A stretch of 64,000 nucleotides of DNA from Gammaproteobacteria bacterium (lineage in GTDB: Bacteria > Pseudomonadota > Gammaproteobacteria > Burkholderiales > Burkholderiaceae_C), in the NCBI GenBank assembly GCA_018815325.1, contig JAHIYE010000019.1:124001-188000 (forward strand), given 5' to 3'. This document shows positions 20,780-29,420 of the stretch, in pieces. The position numbers and the translations under genes are program-made. Below the pieces are notes generated by a model. That model was given only the letters and a program-made list of their open reading frames with translations. It ran no database searches and had not been told where the DNA came from. The first letter of the stretch is position 1. Every line of letters begins with the position of its first letter.

Positions 20780-22051
20780 GTGTCTGATTCATCTGTACTA
20801 CCCCGCGGCACTGCCACAGCGGCCGGCCCCGGCGAATCCACCCCGGGTGGCGCGATGACCGCGCTGGAGCGACGCGCCAGCCTGTCGCTGGCGACCATTT
20901 TTGCCTTGCGCATGCTGGGCCTGTTCCTGGTGCTGCCTGTCTTTGCGCTGGAAGCCGCCAAATATCCGGGCGGGACCGATCCGGCCCGTATCGGCCTGGC
21001 CATGGGCATTTACGGCCTGACCCAGGGCATTCTGCAATTTCCCTTCGGCCTGGCTTCTGATCACCTGGGACGCAAGCGTGTGATCGTGTTCGGCTTGCTG
21101 GTGTTCGCGGCCGGCAGCTTTGTCGCCGCCTGGGCCGACAGCCTCATGGGCCTGACCATCGGCCGTTCCCTGCAGGGCGCCGGCGCGGTGTCGGCGGCCG
21201 TCACGGCGCTGCTGGCTGACCTGACCCGGGACGAGGTGCGCACCAAGGCCATGGCCCTGGTGGGTGCCAGCATCGGGTTGATGTTTGCCCTGTCCCTGGT
21301 GCTTGCGCCCCTGCTGGTATCGCACATCGGCCTGGCAGGCCTGTTCGGCATGACCGGCACGCTGGCCCTGGTCGGTGTGGCCGTCATCATCTGGTTCGTG
21401 CCGGCCGAGCCGCGGCAACATAAAAACGTTCCCCGCGGCCGCCTGTCCGAGGTGCTGGGCCATGCCGGTTTGCTGCGGCTGAATTTCGGGGTTTTCATCC
21501 TGCATGCGGTGCAACTGGCCATGTGGATGGCAGTGCCGGCCATGCTCGTGCAGGCGGGCCTGCCGCGTGAGCACCACTGGTGGGTGTATCTGCCGGCCGT
21601 GCTGGCGTCTTTTGTCGTCATGGGGGCCAGTCTGTTCCCGCTGGAGCGCCGTGGCTACCTGCGCGCGGTATTTCTCGTGGCCATCGGTCTGATGACCCTG
21701 GTCCAGGTCGGGCTGCTGTGGCTCGCCGGGGGTTCGCCCGGAATCGGCGTGCTCGCGCTGTTGCTTTTTGTATTTTTCTGCGGTTTCAACGTACTCGAGG
21801 CCAGTCAGCCCAGCCTGGTGTCGCGTGTGGCGCCGCCCCATGCACGTGGCGCGGCCCTGGGGGTCTACAACACCTTGCAGTCGATGGGCTTTTTTGTGGG
21901 CGGGGTGGTCGGTGGCTGGCTGGTCAAGCATCAGGGCGCGTCTGGTCTTTTCATCGCCTGTACCGCAGGCATGCTGCTGTGGCTGCTGGTGGCCTGGCCC
22001 ATGAGGGCGCCATCAAGCCGTACTGTCCACGCTGCGTCGCAGGCTTCATAA
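20780..22051 (+). CDS. MFS efflux transporter
   Basis: About 423 residues from GTG 20780; a TTG at 20744 is an alternative start that adds 12 residues. Twelve hydrophobic segments with the MFS motif A region GLASDHLGRKRVIVFGLLV and an antiporter-like GRSLQGAGAVSAAVTALLAD (motif C). This places it in the drug:H+ antiporter group, 12-TM. Substrate unknown. It lies between uvrA (divergent) and ssb (24 bases downstream, same strand), a conserved arrangement in betaproteobacteria, so ssb may be partly expressed from this gene's promoter. Confidence 0.88.
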   Translation: MSDSSVLPRGTATAAGPGESTPGGAMTALERRASLSLATIFALRMLGLFLVLPVFALEAAKYPGGTDPARIGLAMGIYGLTQGILQFPFGLASDHLGRKRVIVFGLLVFAAGSFVAAWADSLMGLTIGRSLQGAGAVSAAVTALLADLTRDEVRTKAMALVGASIGLMFALSLVLAPLLVSHIGLAGLFGMTGTLALVGVAVIIWFVPAEPRQHKNVPRGRLSEVLGHAGLLRLNFGVFILHAVQLAMWMAVPAMLVQAGLPREHHWWVYLPAVLASFVVMGASLFPLERRGYLRAVFLVAIGLMTLVQVGLLWLAGGSPGIGVLALLLFVFFCGFNVLEASQPSLVSRVAPPHARGAALGVYNTLQSMGFFVGGVVGGWLVKHQGASGLFIACTAGMLLWLLVAWPMRAPSSRTVHAASQAS

Positions 22052-22075
22052 TCAACCCAAATACAGGAGAAACCC

Positions 22076-22570
22076 ATGGCATCCGTCAACAAAGTCATCC
22101 TCGTCGGCAACTGTGGCCGCGACCCCGAAATCCGTTATCTGCCCTCGGGTCAGGCCGTGGCCAATATAAGTATTGCGACCTCCAGTCGCCGTAAGGACAA
22201 GAACACCGGTGAATCCATCGAGAACACCGAGTGGCACCGTGTCACCTTCTATGACCGGCTGGCTGAAATCGCCGGTGAATACGTTAAAAAAGGCCAGCCC
22301 ATCTATATTGAAGGGCGCCTGAAGTACGGCAAATTCACCAATAAAGAGGGCCACGAACAGAATACCGTGGACATCATTGCCACCGAAATGCAGCTGCTGG
22401 GCCGTCGTGAAGGCTCTGGCGGTCCTTCCGACAGTGGCGATGAGGGCGGTGGTGCGCCGCAGCGCCGTGCGGCACCACCGGCTCCCCGCGCCAGTGCCCC
22501 GGCACCCCGTCAGGCGCCGGCCAAGGCCTCCAGCGGGTTTGACGACATGGATGACGACATCCCGTTCTAG
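22076..22570 (+). CDS. ssb: Single-stranded DNA-binding protein
   Basis: A 164-residue SSB. The OB-fold spans about residues 1-110 ([62 protein letters not shown]), followed by a Gly/Pro/Ala-rich linker and the acidic tip DDMDDDIPF that recruits repair and replication partners. RBS AGGAGA precedes ATG 22076. A strong terminator follows. Confidence 0.97.
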   Translation: MASVNKVILVGNCGRDPEIRYLPSGQAVANISIATSSRRKDKNTGESIENTEWHRVTFYDRLAEIAGEYVKKGQPIYIEGRLKYGKFTNKEGHEQNTVDIIATEMQLLGRREGSGGPSDSGDEGGGAPQRRAAPPAPRASAPAPRQAPAKASSGFDDMDDDIPF

Positions 22571-22612
22571 ACCGCCATCGGACCTGTCGTGTCTGAACCC
22601 CCACTCCCAAAA

Positions 22613-22645
22613 CCCCGGCAGTCCACAGCGTGCCGGGGTTTTTTT
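22613..22645 (+). terminator. Rho-independent terminator after ssb
   Basis: Stem CCCCGGCA (22613-22620) / TGCCGGGG (22631-22638) with a 10-base loop, followed by seven T (22639-22645). It insulates ssb from the efflux operon promoter just downstream. Confidence 0.9.
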
Positions 22646-22655
22646 GTGCCCTGTC

Positions 22656-22697
22656 TTGTACTGCCCGGGGTATTTGTATATACTCCATGGGGTATAT
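22656..22697 (+). promoter_or_regulatory. Promoter with overlapping CsoR/CstR-like operator for the RND operon
   Basis: A sigma-70-like promoter reads TTGTAC (22656-22661), 17-bp spacer, TATACT (22679-22684). Over the -10 and expected start lies ATATACTCCATGGGGTATAT (22678-22697), palindromic in 9 of 10 base pairs. A further GGGGTAT half-site occurs at 22667-22673, so three alternating half-sites are packed in 30 bp. The pattern of A/T-rich flanks around a C/G block (ATAC-CC...GG-GTAT) is that of CsoR/CstR-family operators, and a CsoR-family gene is the last gene of this operon. Binding would block RNA polymerase directly. Confidence 0.7.
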
Positions 22698-22707
22698 GGA
22701 GATTGCC

Positions 22708-23793
22708 ATGAATTTATTTTTCATACCCGTCAGTCGAGCACGACGTTTCTTGCCGTTGCTGGCGTTGTTTGTCGCATCGGCTGCGCTGGCCGAGGCTGGG
22801 ATTCAGGTTCCTACCGTCCAGATTCAGGCCAGATCGGTTTCCAGTGGCTTCGAGTTGGACGGTGTGATTCAGCCGGTGAAGCAAAGCACGGTGTCGGCGC
22901 AGGCTTCCGGCCGGATCGTGACCTTGGCTGTCAAGGCCGGCGACCGGGTGCGGGCTGGTCAGTTGCTGGCCACGATAGACGACAGGGAAGCCCAGGTGGG
23001 TGTCCAGGCCAGCCGGGCGCAGGTGGCGCAGTCGGATGCGGAGTTGCGCAATGCCCAGGTCAATCTGGAGCGCACGCGTGATCTGCAGGCCAAGGGCTTT
23101 GTGAGCAAGGCTGCACTGGATCAGGCAGAAACCCAGTTCAAGGGCGCCCAGGCTGGCCGTGACCAGGCCGGTGCCGGCGCGCGCCAGTCGGCGCTGTCGC
23201 AGGGCTTTACGCGGGTGATGGCGCCCTATGACGGCTGGGTACTGGAAACCCTTGTCAATGCCGGCGATCTGGCTGTGCCGGGCAAGCCGATCCTGACGGT
23301 CTATGCACCCATGCCCTTGCGTGCCGTGGTGCAATTGCCGGCATCCCGTGCCGATGTTGCACGGGGCGCCAACGAAGTCGAGGTGCAGGTGCCTGGCGAG
23401 CAGGGGCAGATGCAGTGGGTCCATCCGGTTTCGCGCAGCGCCATGCCTTCAGCCGACCCCGTGTCCCAAACGATTGAGTGGCGCCTGGAACTGTTGCCAA
23501 AATCCGTGCAGTACCTGCTGCCAGGCCAGCAGGTGCGGGTCCGGTTTGTCGGTGGCCAGGCTTCGCGCATGGTCGTGCCGCAAGCGGCCGTCTTGCGACG
23601 TGGGGAGCTAACGGCCGTGTACGTGGCATCAGACCGAGGGTTTTCGCTGCGGGCGGTGCGATTGGGTTCCGACCATGGCGACGAGGGTGTCGAAGTGCTT
23701 GCCGGACTGGTGGCCGGCGAACGTGTGGCGCTGGATCCGGTGAAAGCGGGACTGGCGGGTGCCAGGGCTGCCGGCGACGCAGCAAACCGTTAA
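22708..23793 (+). CDS. RND efflux membrane-fusion (periplasmic adaptor) protein
   Basis: 361 residues, starting at ATG 22708 with GGAGA five bases upstream; in-frame ATGs at 22687 and 22696 lie in the operator and are less likely. An N-terminal signal or anchor (LPLLALFVASAALAEA) is followed by the lipoyl-type half-motif STVSAQASGRIVTLAVKAGD, a coiled-coil hairpin rich in Gln/Ala (VQASRAQVAQSDAELRNAQV) and the second lipoyl half (TRVMAPYDGWVLETLVNAGD), then beta-barrel and membrane-proximal domains. HlyD/AcrA family. It is seven bases upstream of the pump gene. No lipobox is obvious. No TolC-type outer-membrane gene is in the operon. Confidence 0.92.
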   Translation: MNLFFIPVSRARRFLPLLALFVASAALAEAGIQVPTVQIQARSVSSGFELDGVIQPVKQSTVSAQASGRIVTLAVKAGDRVRAGQLLATIDDREAQVGVQASRAQVAQSDAELRNAQVNLERTRDLQAKGFVSKAALDQAETQFKGAQAGRDQAGAGARQSALSQGFTRVMAPYDGWVLETLVNAGDLAVPGKPILTVYAPMPLRAVVQLPASRADVARGANEVEVQVPGEQGQMQWVHPVSRSAMPSADPVSQTIEWRLELLPKSVQYLLPGQQVRVRFVGGQASRMVVPQAAVLRRGELTAVYVASDRGFSLRAVRLGSDHGDEGVEVLAGLVAGERVALDPVKAGLAGARAAGDAANR

Positions 23794-23800
23794 GGCTCCT

Positions 23801-26800
23801 ATGAAAGACGACGAACGCTTGGGTATTTCGGGCCGCATCGCTGCGGCCTTTCAGGCCAATGCCATCACGCCTTTGTTGGCACTGGTGGCTCTGCTGCTGG
23901 GTCTGTTCGCGGTGCTGGTGACGCCTCGCGAGGAAGAGCCGCAGATCAATGTGACGATGGCCAATGTGCTGATTCCCTTCCCCGGGGCCAGCAGCACGGA
24001 TGTGCAGAACATGGTGGCACGTCCGGCCGAGCAGGTGCTGAGTCAGATTGCGGGCATCGAACACACCTACTCCGTGGCCCGTCCTGGCTTGGCCGTGCTC
24101 ACGGTGCAGTTCAAGGTGGGGGTGCCACGCACAGAAGCACTGGTGCGTCTGTACGATGTGCTCAATGCCAACCAGGACTGGCTGCCCCGCGAACTCGGCA
24201 CGCTGACGCCTATCGTCAAGCCCAAAGGTATTGATGATGTGCCGGTGCTGGGGGTGACTCTGTGGAGCCGTGAGGCACTGCCGGCACATGAGCTGGAGCG
24301 CGTGACCAGCGCGGTGGAGACCGAGCTCAAACGCGTTCCAGGCACACGGGAAATCCAGACCATCGGCGGCCCCGGGCGTGCCGTGAACGTATGGCTGGAC
24401 CCGACCCGGCTGCGGGAGCGGGGTGTTGATGTGCTGGCACTCAAACAGACGCTGGCGGCAGCCAACTTTGGCATGCCGGCGGGCGCCGTGCTGAACACCC
24501 AATCCGCTTCTCCCCAGATGCTGGCGGTTGAGACCGGAGAGTTTCTGCGCTCGGCGCAGGACGTGGGTGACGTCGTGGTGGGCGTGAGCCGGGGTGCGCC
24601 GGTCTATCTGCGCGAGGTGGCCCGCATCGAGGCCGGCGCGCAGTTGCCGCAACGCTATGTCTGGTTCACGCCAGGGGCGGCCCAGGCCAGGGATGCGGCT
24701 GACCCAGCCGGCTCGGCCGCGCCAGCAGGCCAGGTCTATCCGGCCCTGACCCTCACAGTGACCAAGAAGCCCGGAGAAAACGCGGTGGACGTAGCCCGGG
24801 CGGCGCGCCAGAAAATCGAGTCCCTGCACAACACGGTCATTCCGTCCAACATCGAAGCCACGATCACGCGCAATTACGGTGAAACCGCGGCAGAAAAAGC
24901 CAACAAGCTGATCCAGAAGCTGGCGTTTGCCACCGGTTCGGTCATTTTGCTGGTGGGCTTTGCGCTGGGACGCCGAGAGGCCGTGATCGTCGGCGCGGCC
25001 GTGATCCTGACCTTGATGGCCACCCTGTTTGCCTCCTGGGCCTGGGGCTTCACGCTCAACCGCGTTTCCCTGTTCGCGCTGATTTTCTCCATCGGTATCC
25101 TGGTGGATGATGCGATCGTGGTGGTGGAAAACATCCATCGGCACCAGCAACTCACGCCCGGCGACTCCCTCAAGGACATCATTCCGCGCGCCGTCGACGA
25201 AGTGGGTGGCCCAACCATCCTGGCCACCATGACGGTGATTGCCGCCTTGCTGCCGATGGCTTTTGTTTCAGGACTCATGGGCCCCTACATGAGCCCGATC
25301 CCGATCAACTCCAGCCTCGGCATGGCGATTTCTCTGGCCATCGCCTTCACGGTTACGCCCTGGCTGGCGCTCAAGCTGATGAAGTCGCATGGTGCAGGCC
25401 ATGGGCAGCAAGCCCACGCCAAGAGCGGGGGGCTGGGTGACAAGCTGCAGAAACTGTTTACGCGCATCCTCACGCCCTTGTTGGACAGCGCGCGCAAGCG
25501 CTGGCTCCTGCTGGCCGGAATCCTGGCTGCGCTCCTGCTGTCGGTGGGGCTGACGCTCGTGCAGTGGGTGGTGCTCAAGATGCTGCCTTTCGACAACAAG
25601 AGCGAATTTCAGGTGGTGGTGGACATGCCGGCAGGAACGCCACTGGAAGACACTGCCGCGACCTTACATGAGCTCGGCGCCTTTCTGGCGCAGCAAGCTG
25701 AAGTCGAGCATCTGCAAGGCTACGCAGGCACCGCCTCGCCGATCACCTTCAATGGCCTGGTACGCCAGTATTACCTGCGTGCTGAAGTGGAGCAGGGCGA
25801 CCTGCAGGTGAATCTGGTGGACAAGCACCATCGCAGCGAAAAAAGTCATGCAATTGCCCAGCGGCTGCGTCCTGCGCTGGAGAAAATCGGCGAGAAGCAT
25901 GGCGCTCGCGTCAAGGTCGTCGAAGTGCCCCCAGGTCCTCCCGTGATGTCGCCGCTGGTGGCCGAAGTGTATGGTCCGGACGAAGCTGGCCGCGAGCAGC
26001 TGGCCCAGCGCATCGCCTCCAATGCCTTTGCTAAAACCGCCGATATTGTGGGCGTCGACACCTCGCTCAAGGAAAACGCCCCGCGCGCCTATCTGCGGGT
26101 GCGCCGCCAGCGCGCCGAATCGCTGGGTATTCCGGTGGCCGCGGTGTCGCAGGCGCTGGCGGCGGCCCTGTCAGGGGTGGATGCCACTTACCTGCACGAT
26201 GCGCAGTCCAAGTACCCGGTACCGGTGCGCCTGCAACTGCCGCGCGATTCACAGATCGGGCTGGATACCCTGCTGGCCCTGCCAATGAAGGCCGCCAATG
26301 GAAAGATGGTGCCGCTGTCGGAACTGGTTCGGATCGAGCGGGGCATCATTGACAAGCCCCTGTTCACCAAGGACCTGGCCAATGTGAGCTATGTGTTCGG
26401 TGACATGGCGGGCAAGCTGGATTCGCCCTTGTATGGTCTCTTTGCGATCCGGGGCAGGATGGCGGATGCCGCCTTGCCTGGGACGGGCGACATTGGCGAA
26501 TACTGGATCAAGCAGCCGACGGATACCTACCGGCAATACGCCATCAAGTGGGATGGCGAATGGCAGATTACCTACGAGACCTTCCGCGACATGGGGGCAG
26601 CCTATGGCGTGGGTCTGATCCTGATCTACCTGCTGGTGGTGGGGCAATTCCGCAGCTATGTCACCCCCTTGGTGATCATGGCGCCGATTCCGCTGACCAT
26701 CATCGGGGTCATGCCAGGCCATGCCTTGCTGGGCTCGCAATTCACCGCCACCTCCATGATCGGCATGATCGCGCTGGCCGGCATCATCGTGCGCAATTCC

Positions 26801-27076
26801 ATCCTGCTGGTTGACTTTATTGAGCTGCAGGTCAGGCAAGGCATGACGTTCAAGGACGCTGTCGTGCAGTCTGCTGCCGTGCGCGCGCAACCGATTGCGT
26901 TGACGGGGCTGGCCGCCATGATCGGAGCCTTCTTCATCCTGGATGACCCGATCTTCAATGGCCTGGCCATCTCACTGATCTTCGGCATTCTGGTGTCCAC
27001 CCTGCTCACCCTGGTGGTGATCCCGGTCCTTTACTACGCCCTGTACCGCAAACAGCATGAAGCTGCTGTTGCCTAA
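23801..27076 (+). CDS. RND-superfamily efflux pump, inner-membrane subunit
   Basis: A 1091-residue proton-driven pump with the RND layout: TM1 (NAITPLLALVALLLGLFAVL), a large periplasmic loop, TM2-6 (LFALIFSIGILVDDAIVVVE, with the intramembrane Asp pair typical of RND TM4), a second loop and TM8-12 (ATSMIGMIALAGIIVRNSIL). GTG 23759 is an alternative start inside the previous gene; ATG 23801 is chosen. The sequence type (PREEEPQINVTMANVLIPFPG near the start) is that of the AcrB-like relatives in many sulfur- and metal-handling bacteria rather than classical AcrB or CusA. Substrate unknown; the neighbouring DUF2892, OsmC and CsoR-family genes suggest a thiol, sulfur or metal stress role. Confidence 0.92.
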   Translation: MKDDERLGISGRIAAAFQANAITPLLALVALLLGLFAVLVTPREEEPQINVTMANVLIPFPGASSTDVQNMVARPAEQVLSQIAGIEHTYSVARPGLAVLTVQFKVGVPRTEALVRLYDVLNANQDWLPRELGTLTPIVKPKGIDDVPVLGVTLWSREALPAHELERVTSAVETELKRVPGTREIQTIGGPGRAVNVWLDPTRLRERGVDVLALKQTLAAANFGMPAGAVLNTQSASPQMLAVETGEFLRSAQDVGDVVVGVSRGAPVYLREVARIEAGAQLPQRYVWFTPGAAQARDAADPAGSAAPAGQVYPALTLTVTKKPGENAVDVARAARQKIESLHNTVIPSNIEATITRNYGETAAEKANKLIQKLAFATGSVILLVGFALGRREAVIVGAAVILTLMATLFASWAWGFTLNRVSLFALIFSIGILVDDAIVVVENIHRHQQLTPGDSLKDIIPRAVDEVGGPTILATMTVIAALLPMAFVSGLMGPYMSPIPINSSLGMAISLAIAFTVTPWLALKLMKSHGAGHGQQAHAKSGGLGDKLQKLFTRILTPLLDSARKRWLLLAGILAALLLSVGLTLVQWVVLKMLPFDNKSEFQVVVDMPAGTPLEDTAATLHELGAFLAQQAEVEHLQGYAGTASPITFNGLVRQYYLRAEVEQGDLQVNLVDKHHRSEKSHAIAQRLRPALEKIGEKHGARVKVVEVPPGPPVMSPLVAEVYGPDEAGREQLAQRIASNAFAKTADIVGVDTSLKENAPRAYLRVRRQRAESLGIPVAAVSQALAAALSGVDATYLHDAQSKYPVPVRLQLPRDSQIGLDTLLALPMKAANGKMVPLSELVRIERGIIDKPLFTKDLANVSYVFGDMAGKLDSPLYGLFAIRGRMADAALPGTGDIGEYWIKQPTDTYRQYAIKWDGEWQITYETFRDMGAAYGVGLILIYLLVVGQFRSYVTPLVIMAPIPLTIIGVMPGHALLGSQFTATSMIGMIALAGIIVRNSILLVDFIELQVRQGMTFKDAVVQSAAVRAQPIALTGLAAMIGAFFILDDPIFNGLAISLIFGILVSTLLTLVVIPVLYYALYRKQHEAAVA

Positions 27077-27120
27077 GTTGTTCCCGTTTCTTTTTTACTA
27101 ACTACGCTAGGAGTATTTCC

Positions 27121-27342
27121 ATGACCATCGAACGCATGATCCGTATTTTTGCAGGCGCTTTCATCCTCTTGTCACTGGCACTGGGTGTCGAAGGCAGCCC
27201 GCTGTTTGTCAGCAAATGGGCGTTGGCCTTCACGGCCTTTGTGGGCTTGAACCTGTTCCAGTTCGGTTTCACCAACGTCTGCCCGCTCGGTTTCATTCTC
27301 AAGAAGCTGGGTGTGCCTGAGTCCAAGGTCAGCTGCAGCTGA
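27121..27342 (+). CDS. DUF2892 small membrane protein
   Basis: 73 residues with two hydrophobic helices (IRIFAGAFILLSLALG and WALAFTAFVGLNLFQFGF), followed by TNVCPLGFILKKLG. This is the YgaP-like transmembrane module, which in YgaP is fused to a rhodanese domain handling sulfane sulfur. The standalone form is often found in sulfur and metal stress operons. Cysteines C54 and C72 are both near the C-terminal face. RBS AGGAGT precedes ATG 27121. It lies between the RND pump and the OsmC gene on one transcript. Confidence 0.85.
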   Translation: MTIERMIRIFAGAFILLSLALGVEGSPLFVSKWALAFTAFVGLNLFQFGFTNVCPLGFILKKLGVPESKVSCS

Positions 27343-27354
27343 GAGGACGCAGCC

Positions 27355-27801
27355 ATGAGCGACAACATCGTCCATGTCCAGCTGCGTCAGCAGCAGGACT
27401 ACCAGTTCGACATTCACTTTGGCGATGGCATACCGGTCGTCATGGGCGATGAGCCAGCTCCGCTTGGCAAGGGAGCTGGGCCCTCACCGGTTCAGCTGTT
27501 GGCTGCTGCGGTAGGCAATTGCCTGTCGGACTCCCTGCTGTTTGCCTTGCGCAAATTCAAACAGGCACCGGAGCCCATCCAGTGCGATGTGACGGCTGAA
27601 GTCGGGCGCAATCCCGAGGGTCGTCTGCGTGTGCTCCACCTCAAGGCGGTGTTGACGCTGGGTGTCCCTGGGTCAGCACTGGCGCACCTGGATCGGGTGC
27701 TGGACCAGTTCGAGGCTTTTTGTACCGTGACCCAGAGTGTTGGGCAGGGAATTCCCGTGAGCATCGAAGTGCGGGATTCAACAGGTCTGCAATTGAAGTG
27801 A
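27355..27801 (+). CDS. OsmC/Ohr-family protein
   Basis: A 148-residue OsmC-fold protein, a family of thiol peroxidases and related enzymes. The two family cysteines are present: C56 in AAVGNCLSDSLLFAL and C123 in FEAFCTVTQSV, at positions that form the redox pair in OsmC/Ohr. It is nearer the generic OsmC/YhfA group than Ohr, so the true substrate (organic peroxide, or a per- or polysulfide) is open. It begins 13 bases after DUF2892 and ends 10 bases before the CsoR-family gene, so it is within the operon. Confidence 0.88.
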   Translation: MSDNIVHVQLRQQQDYQFDIHFGDGIPVVMGDEPAPLGKGAGPSPVQLLAAAVGNCLSDSLLFALRKFKQAPEPIQCDVTAEVGRNPEGRLRVLHLKAVLTLGVPGSALAHLDRVLDQFEAFCTVTQSVGQGIPVSIEVRDSTGLQLK

Positions 27802-27811
27802 GGGCAGGATT

Positions 27812-28171
27812 TTGCAAGCAGATGTGAAAACCAAAAAAGACCAGGCAGTTGGCAAAGTGGTCGATGCGGCCCCGTGCGAACCCAATGTCCTGACCGACAC
27901 GGTGGCGCGCGCTGAAATACTCAATCGCCTGCGCCGCGCCGAAGGGCAGCTACGTGGCATCCAGCGCATGATCGAGGATGGCGAGAACTGCCTGAAAATC
28001 GGCCAGCAGTTTTCCGCCGTGCGCAAGGCGTTGGACAGCACCTACCTGCGCATGACGGTATGTTTCATGGCACAGGAACTCGAAAGCCGGCTCAGTCCCG
28101 ATGAAGCGCAAAAGCTGGAGCTCGGCGACATGATCAAGGATCTGGAAACCCTGCTTGCCCGCATGGGCTGA
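27812..28171 (+). CDS. CsoR/FrmR/CstR-family transcriptional repressor, atypical cysteine set
   Basis: 119 residues. The all-helical DUF156 fold is clear: ILNRLRRAEGQLRGIQRMIE is the signature first helix, then GENCLKIGQQFSAVRKAL and TYLRMTVCFMAQELESRL. Cu(I)-sensing CsoR has Cys-His-Cys spaced +25 and +29 from the first Cys. Here, aligning by eye on SAxxxAL, the first Cys (C60) is kept but the second is C84 (+24), with Phe and Glu at the usual His and Cys positions. That argues against canonical copper sensing and for a thiol or persulfide sensor or another ligand. TTG 27812 follows GAGGGCAGGA; GTG 27824 is an alternative. It probably represses its own operon via 22667-22697. Confidence 0.85.
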   Translation: MQADVKTKKDQAVGKVVDAAPCEPNVLTDTVARAEILNRLRRAEGQLRGIQRMIEDGENCLKIGQQFSAVRKALDSTYLRMTVCFMAQELESRLSPDEAQKLELGDMIKDLETLLARMG

Positions 28172-28197
28172 ACCGGCGCCAAATTGCGCGGGTCCGT

Positions 28198-29367
28198 CTA
28201 GTCCGCGCTGGCGCTGGCGATCACGCCGCCTCCAAGGCAGAGGTCCCCGTCATACAGCACGGCCGACTGTCCCGGTGTGACAGCCCACTGTGGTTGTGGA
28301 AAGTGCAATGCGAAGCTGGCGTCCGTCACATCACCGAGCGTGCAAGACGCATCGGTCTGCCGGTAGCGTGTCTTGGCGGCCAGCGCACCCGGCGCGGGCG
28401 GCTCACCCGCCACCCAGCTCGCATCCTGCGCCTGCAGGCGGTGCGACAGCAGCCAGGGATGCTCGTGTCCCTGCACCACCCACAGTGTGTTCTTCTCCAT
28501 GTCCTTGCGCGCCACGAACCAGGGGGCGTGTTCACCGCCGCCCTTTTGTGCGCCCTTGGCCTTGATGCCGCCAATGCCCAGGCCCTGGCGCTGACCCAGG
28601 GTGTAGAAGCTCAGGCCAACATGCTGGCCAATCGTCCTGCCATGGTCACGGCTGCCTGGCGCGGCGCTGCCGTCCTTGATCGGTCCGGGCTCTTTCTGGA
28701 TGTAGCGGTTGAGGAACTCGCGGAAGGGCCGCTCGCCGATGAAGCAGATGCCGGTCGAGTCCTTCTTTTTGGCATTGGGCAGGCCGATTTCGGCTGCGAT
28801 GCGGCGCACCTCGGTCTTGTGCAACTCACCTACCGGGAACAGCGTTTTGGACAGCTGAGCCTGGTTGAGGCGGTGCAGAAAATAACTCTGGTCCTTGGAG
28901 GGGTCCAGCCCCTTGAGCAGCTCGAACCGCTTGTTGGCGGTGTTCTGCCGTACCCTGGCGTAATGACCCGTGGCAATATGCTCGGCGCCGAGTCGCATGG
29001 CGTGATCCAGAAAGGCCTTGAACTTGATCTCGGCATTGCACAGGATATCGGGGTTGGGCGTGCGGCCCGTCTGGTACTCGCGCAGAAACTCGGCAAAGAC
29101 ACGGTCCTTGTATTCGGCGGCGAAGTTGACGTGCTCGATCTCTATGCCAATCACATCGGCCACCGCGGCGGCATCCACAAAGTCGATGTTGGACGAGCAG
29201 TACTCGCTGTCGTCGTCATCTTCCCAGTTCTTCATGAAGATGCCAATGACCTCGTAACCCTGTTGCTTGAGCAGCCAGGCGCTCACGGCCGAGTCCACGC
29301 CGCCGCTGAGGCCTACCACCACCCGCCGTCCACTGTGTTGCTTGTCCATGTCGATGTCGATGCCCAT
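28198..29367 (-). CDS. mnmA: tRNA-specific 2-thiouridylase MnmA
   Basis: 389 residues; inserts sulfur at C2 of the wobble uridine (U34) of Lys, Glu and Gln tRNAs. PP-loop [18 protein letters not shown] at residues 16-33, catalytic C110 in [11 protein letters not shown], second active cysteine in [13 protein letters not shown], and the C-terminal [10 protein letters not shown] barrel. ATG 29367 may be preceded by a few non-essential residues relative to ATG 29349. It converges on the CsoR-family gene (26 bases). In enterobacteria and many betaproteobacteria mnmA sits next to a nudJ-type Nudix gene; here that gene is 21.8 kb away in the same orientation. Confidence 0.97.
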   Translation of the reverse strand: MGIDIDMDKQHSGRRVVVGLSGGVDSAVSAWLLKQQGYEVIGIFMKNWEDDDDSEYCSSNIDFVDAAAVADVIGIEIEHVNFAAEYKDRVFAEFLREYQTGRTPNPDILCNAEIKFKAFLDHAMRLGAEHIATGHYARVRQNTANKRFELLKGLDPSKDQSYFLHRLNQAQLSKTLFPVGELHKTEVRRIAAEIGLPNAKKKDSTGICFIGERPFREFLNRYIQKEPGPIKDGSAAPGSRDHGRTIGQHVGLSFYTLGQRQGLGIGGIKAKGAQKGGGEHAPWFVARKDMEKNTLWVVQGHEHPWLLSHRLQAQDASWVAGEPPAPGALAAKTRYRQTDASCTLGDVTDASFALHFPQPQWAVTPGQSAVLYDGDLCLGGGVIASASAD

Positions 29368-29420
29368 AGGTGTGAGATTATCCCCGGCATGAAGGATTCT
29401 TTTTCGGCAAAGGGCATTTG

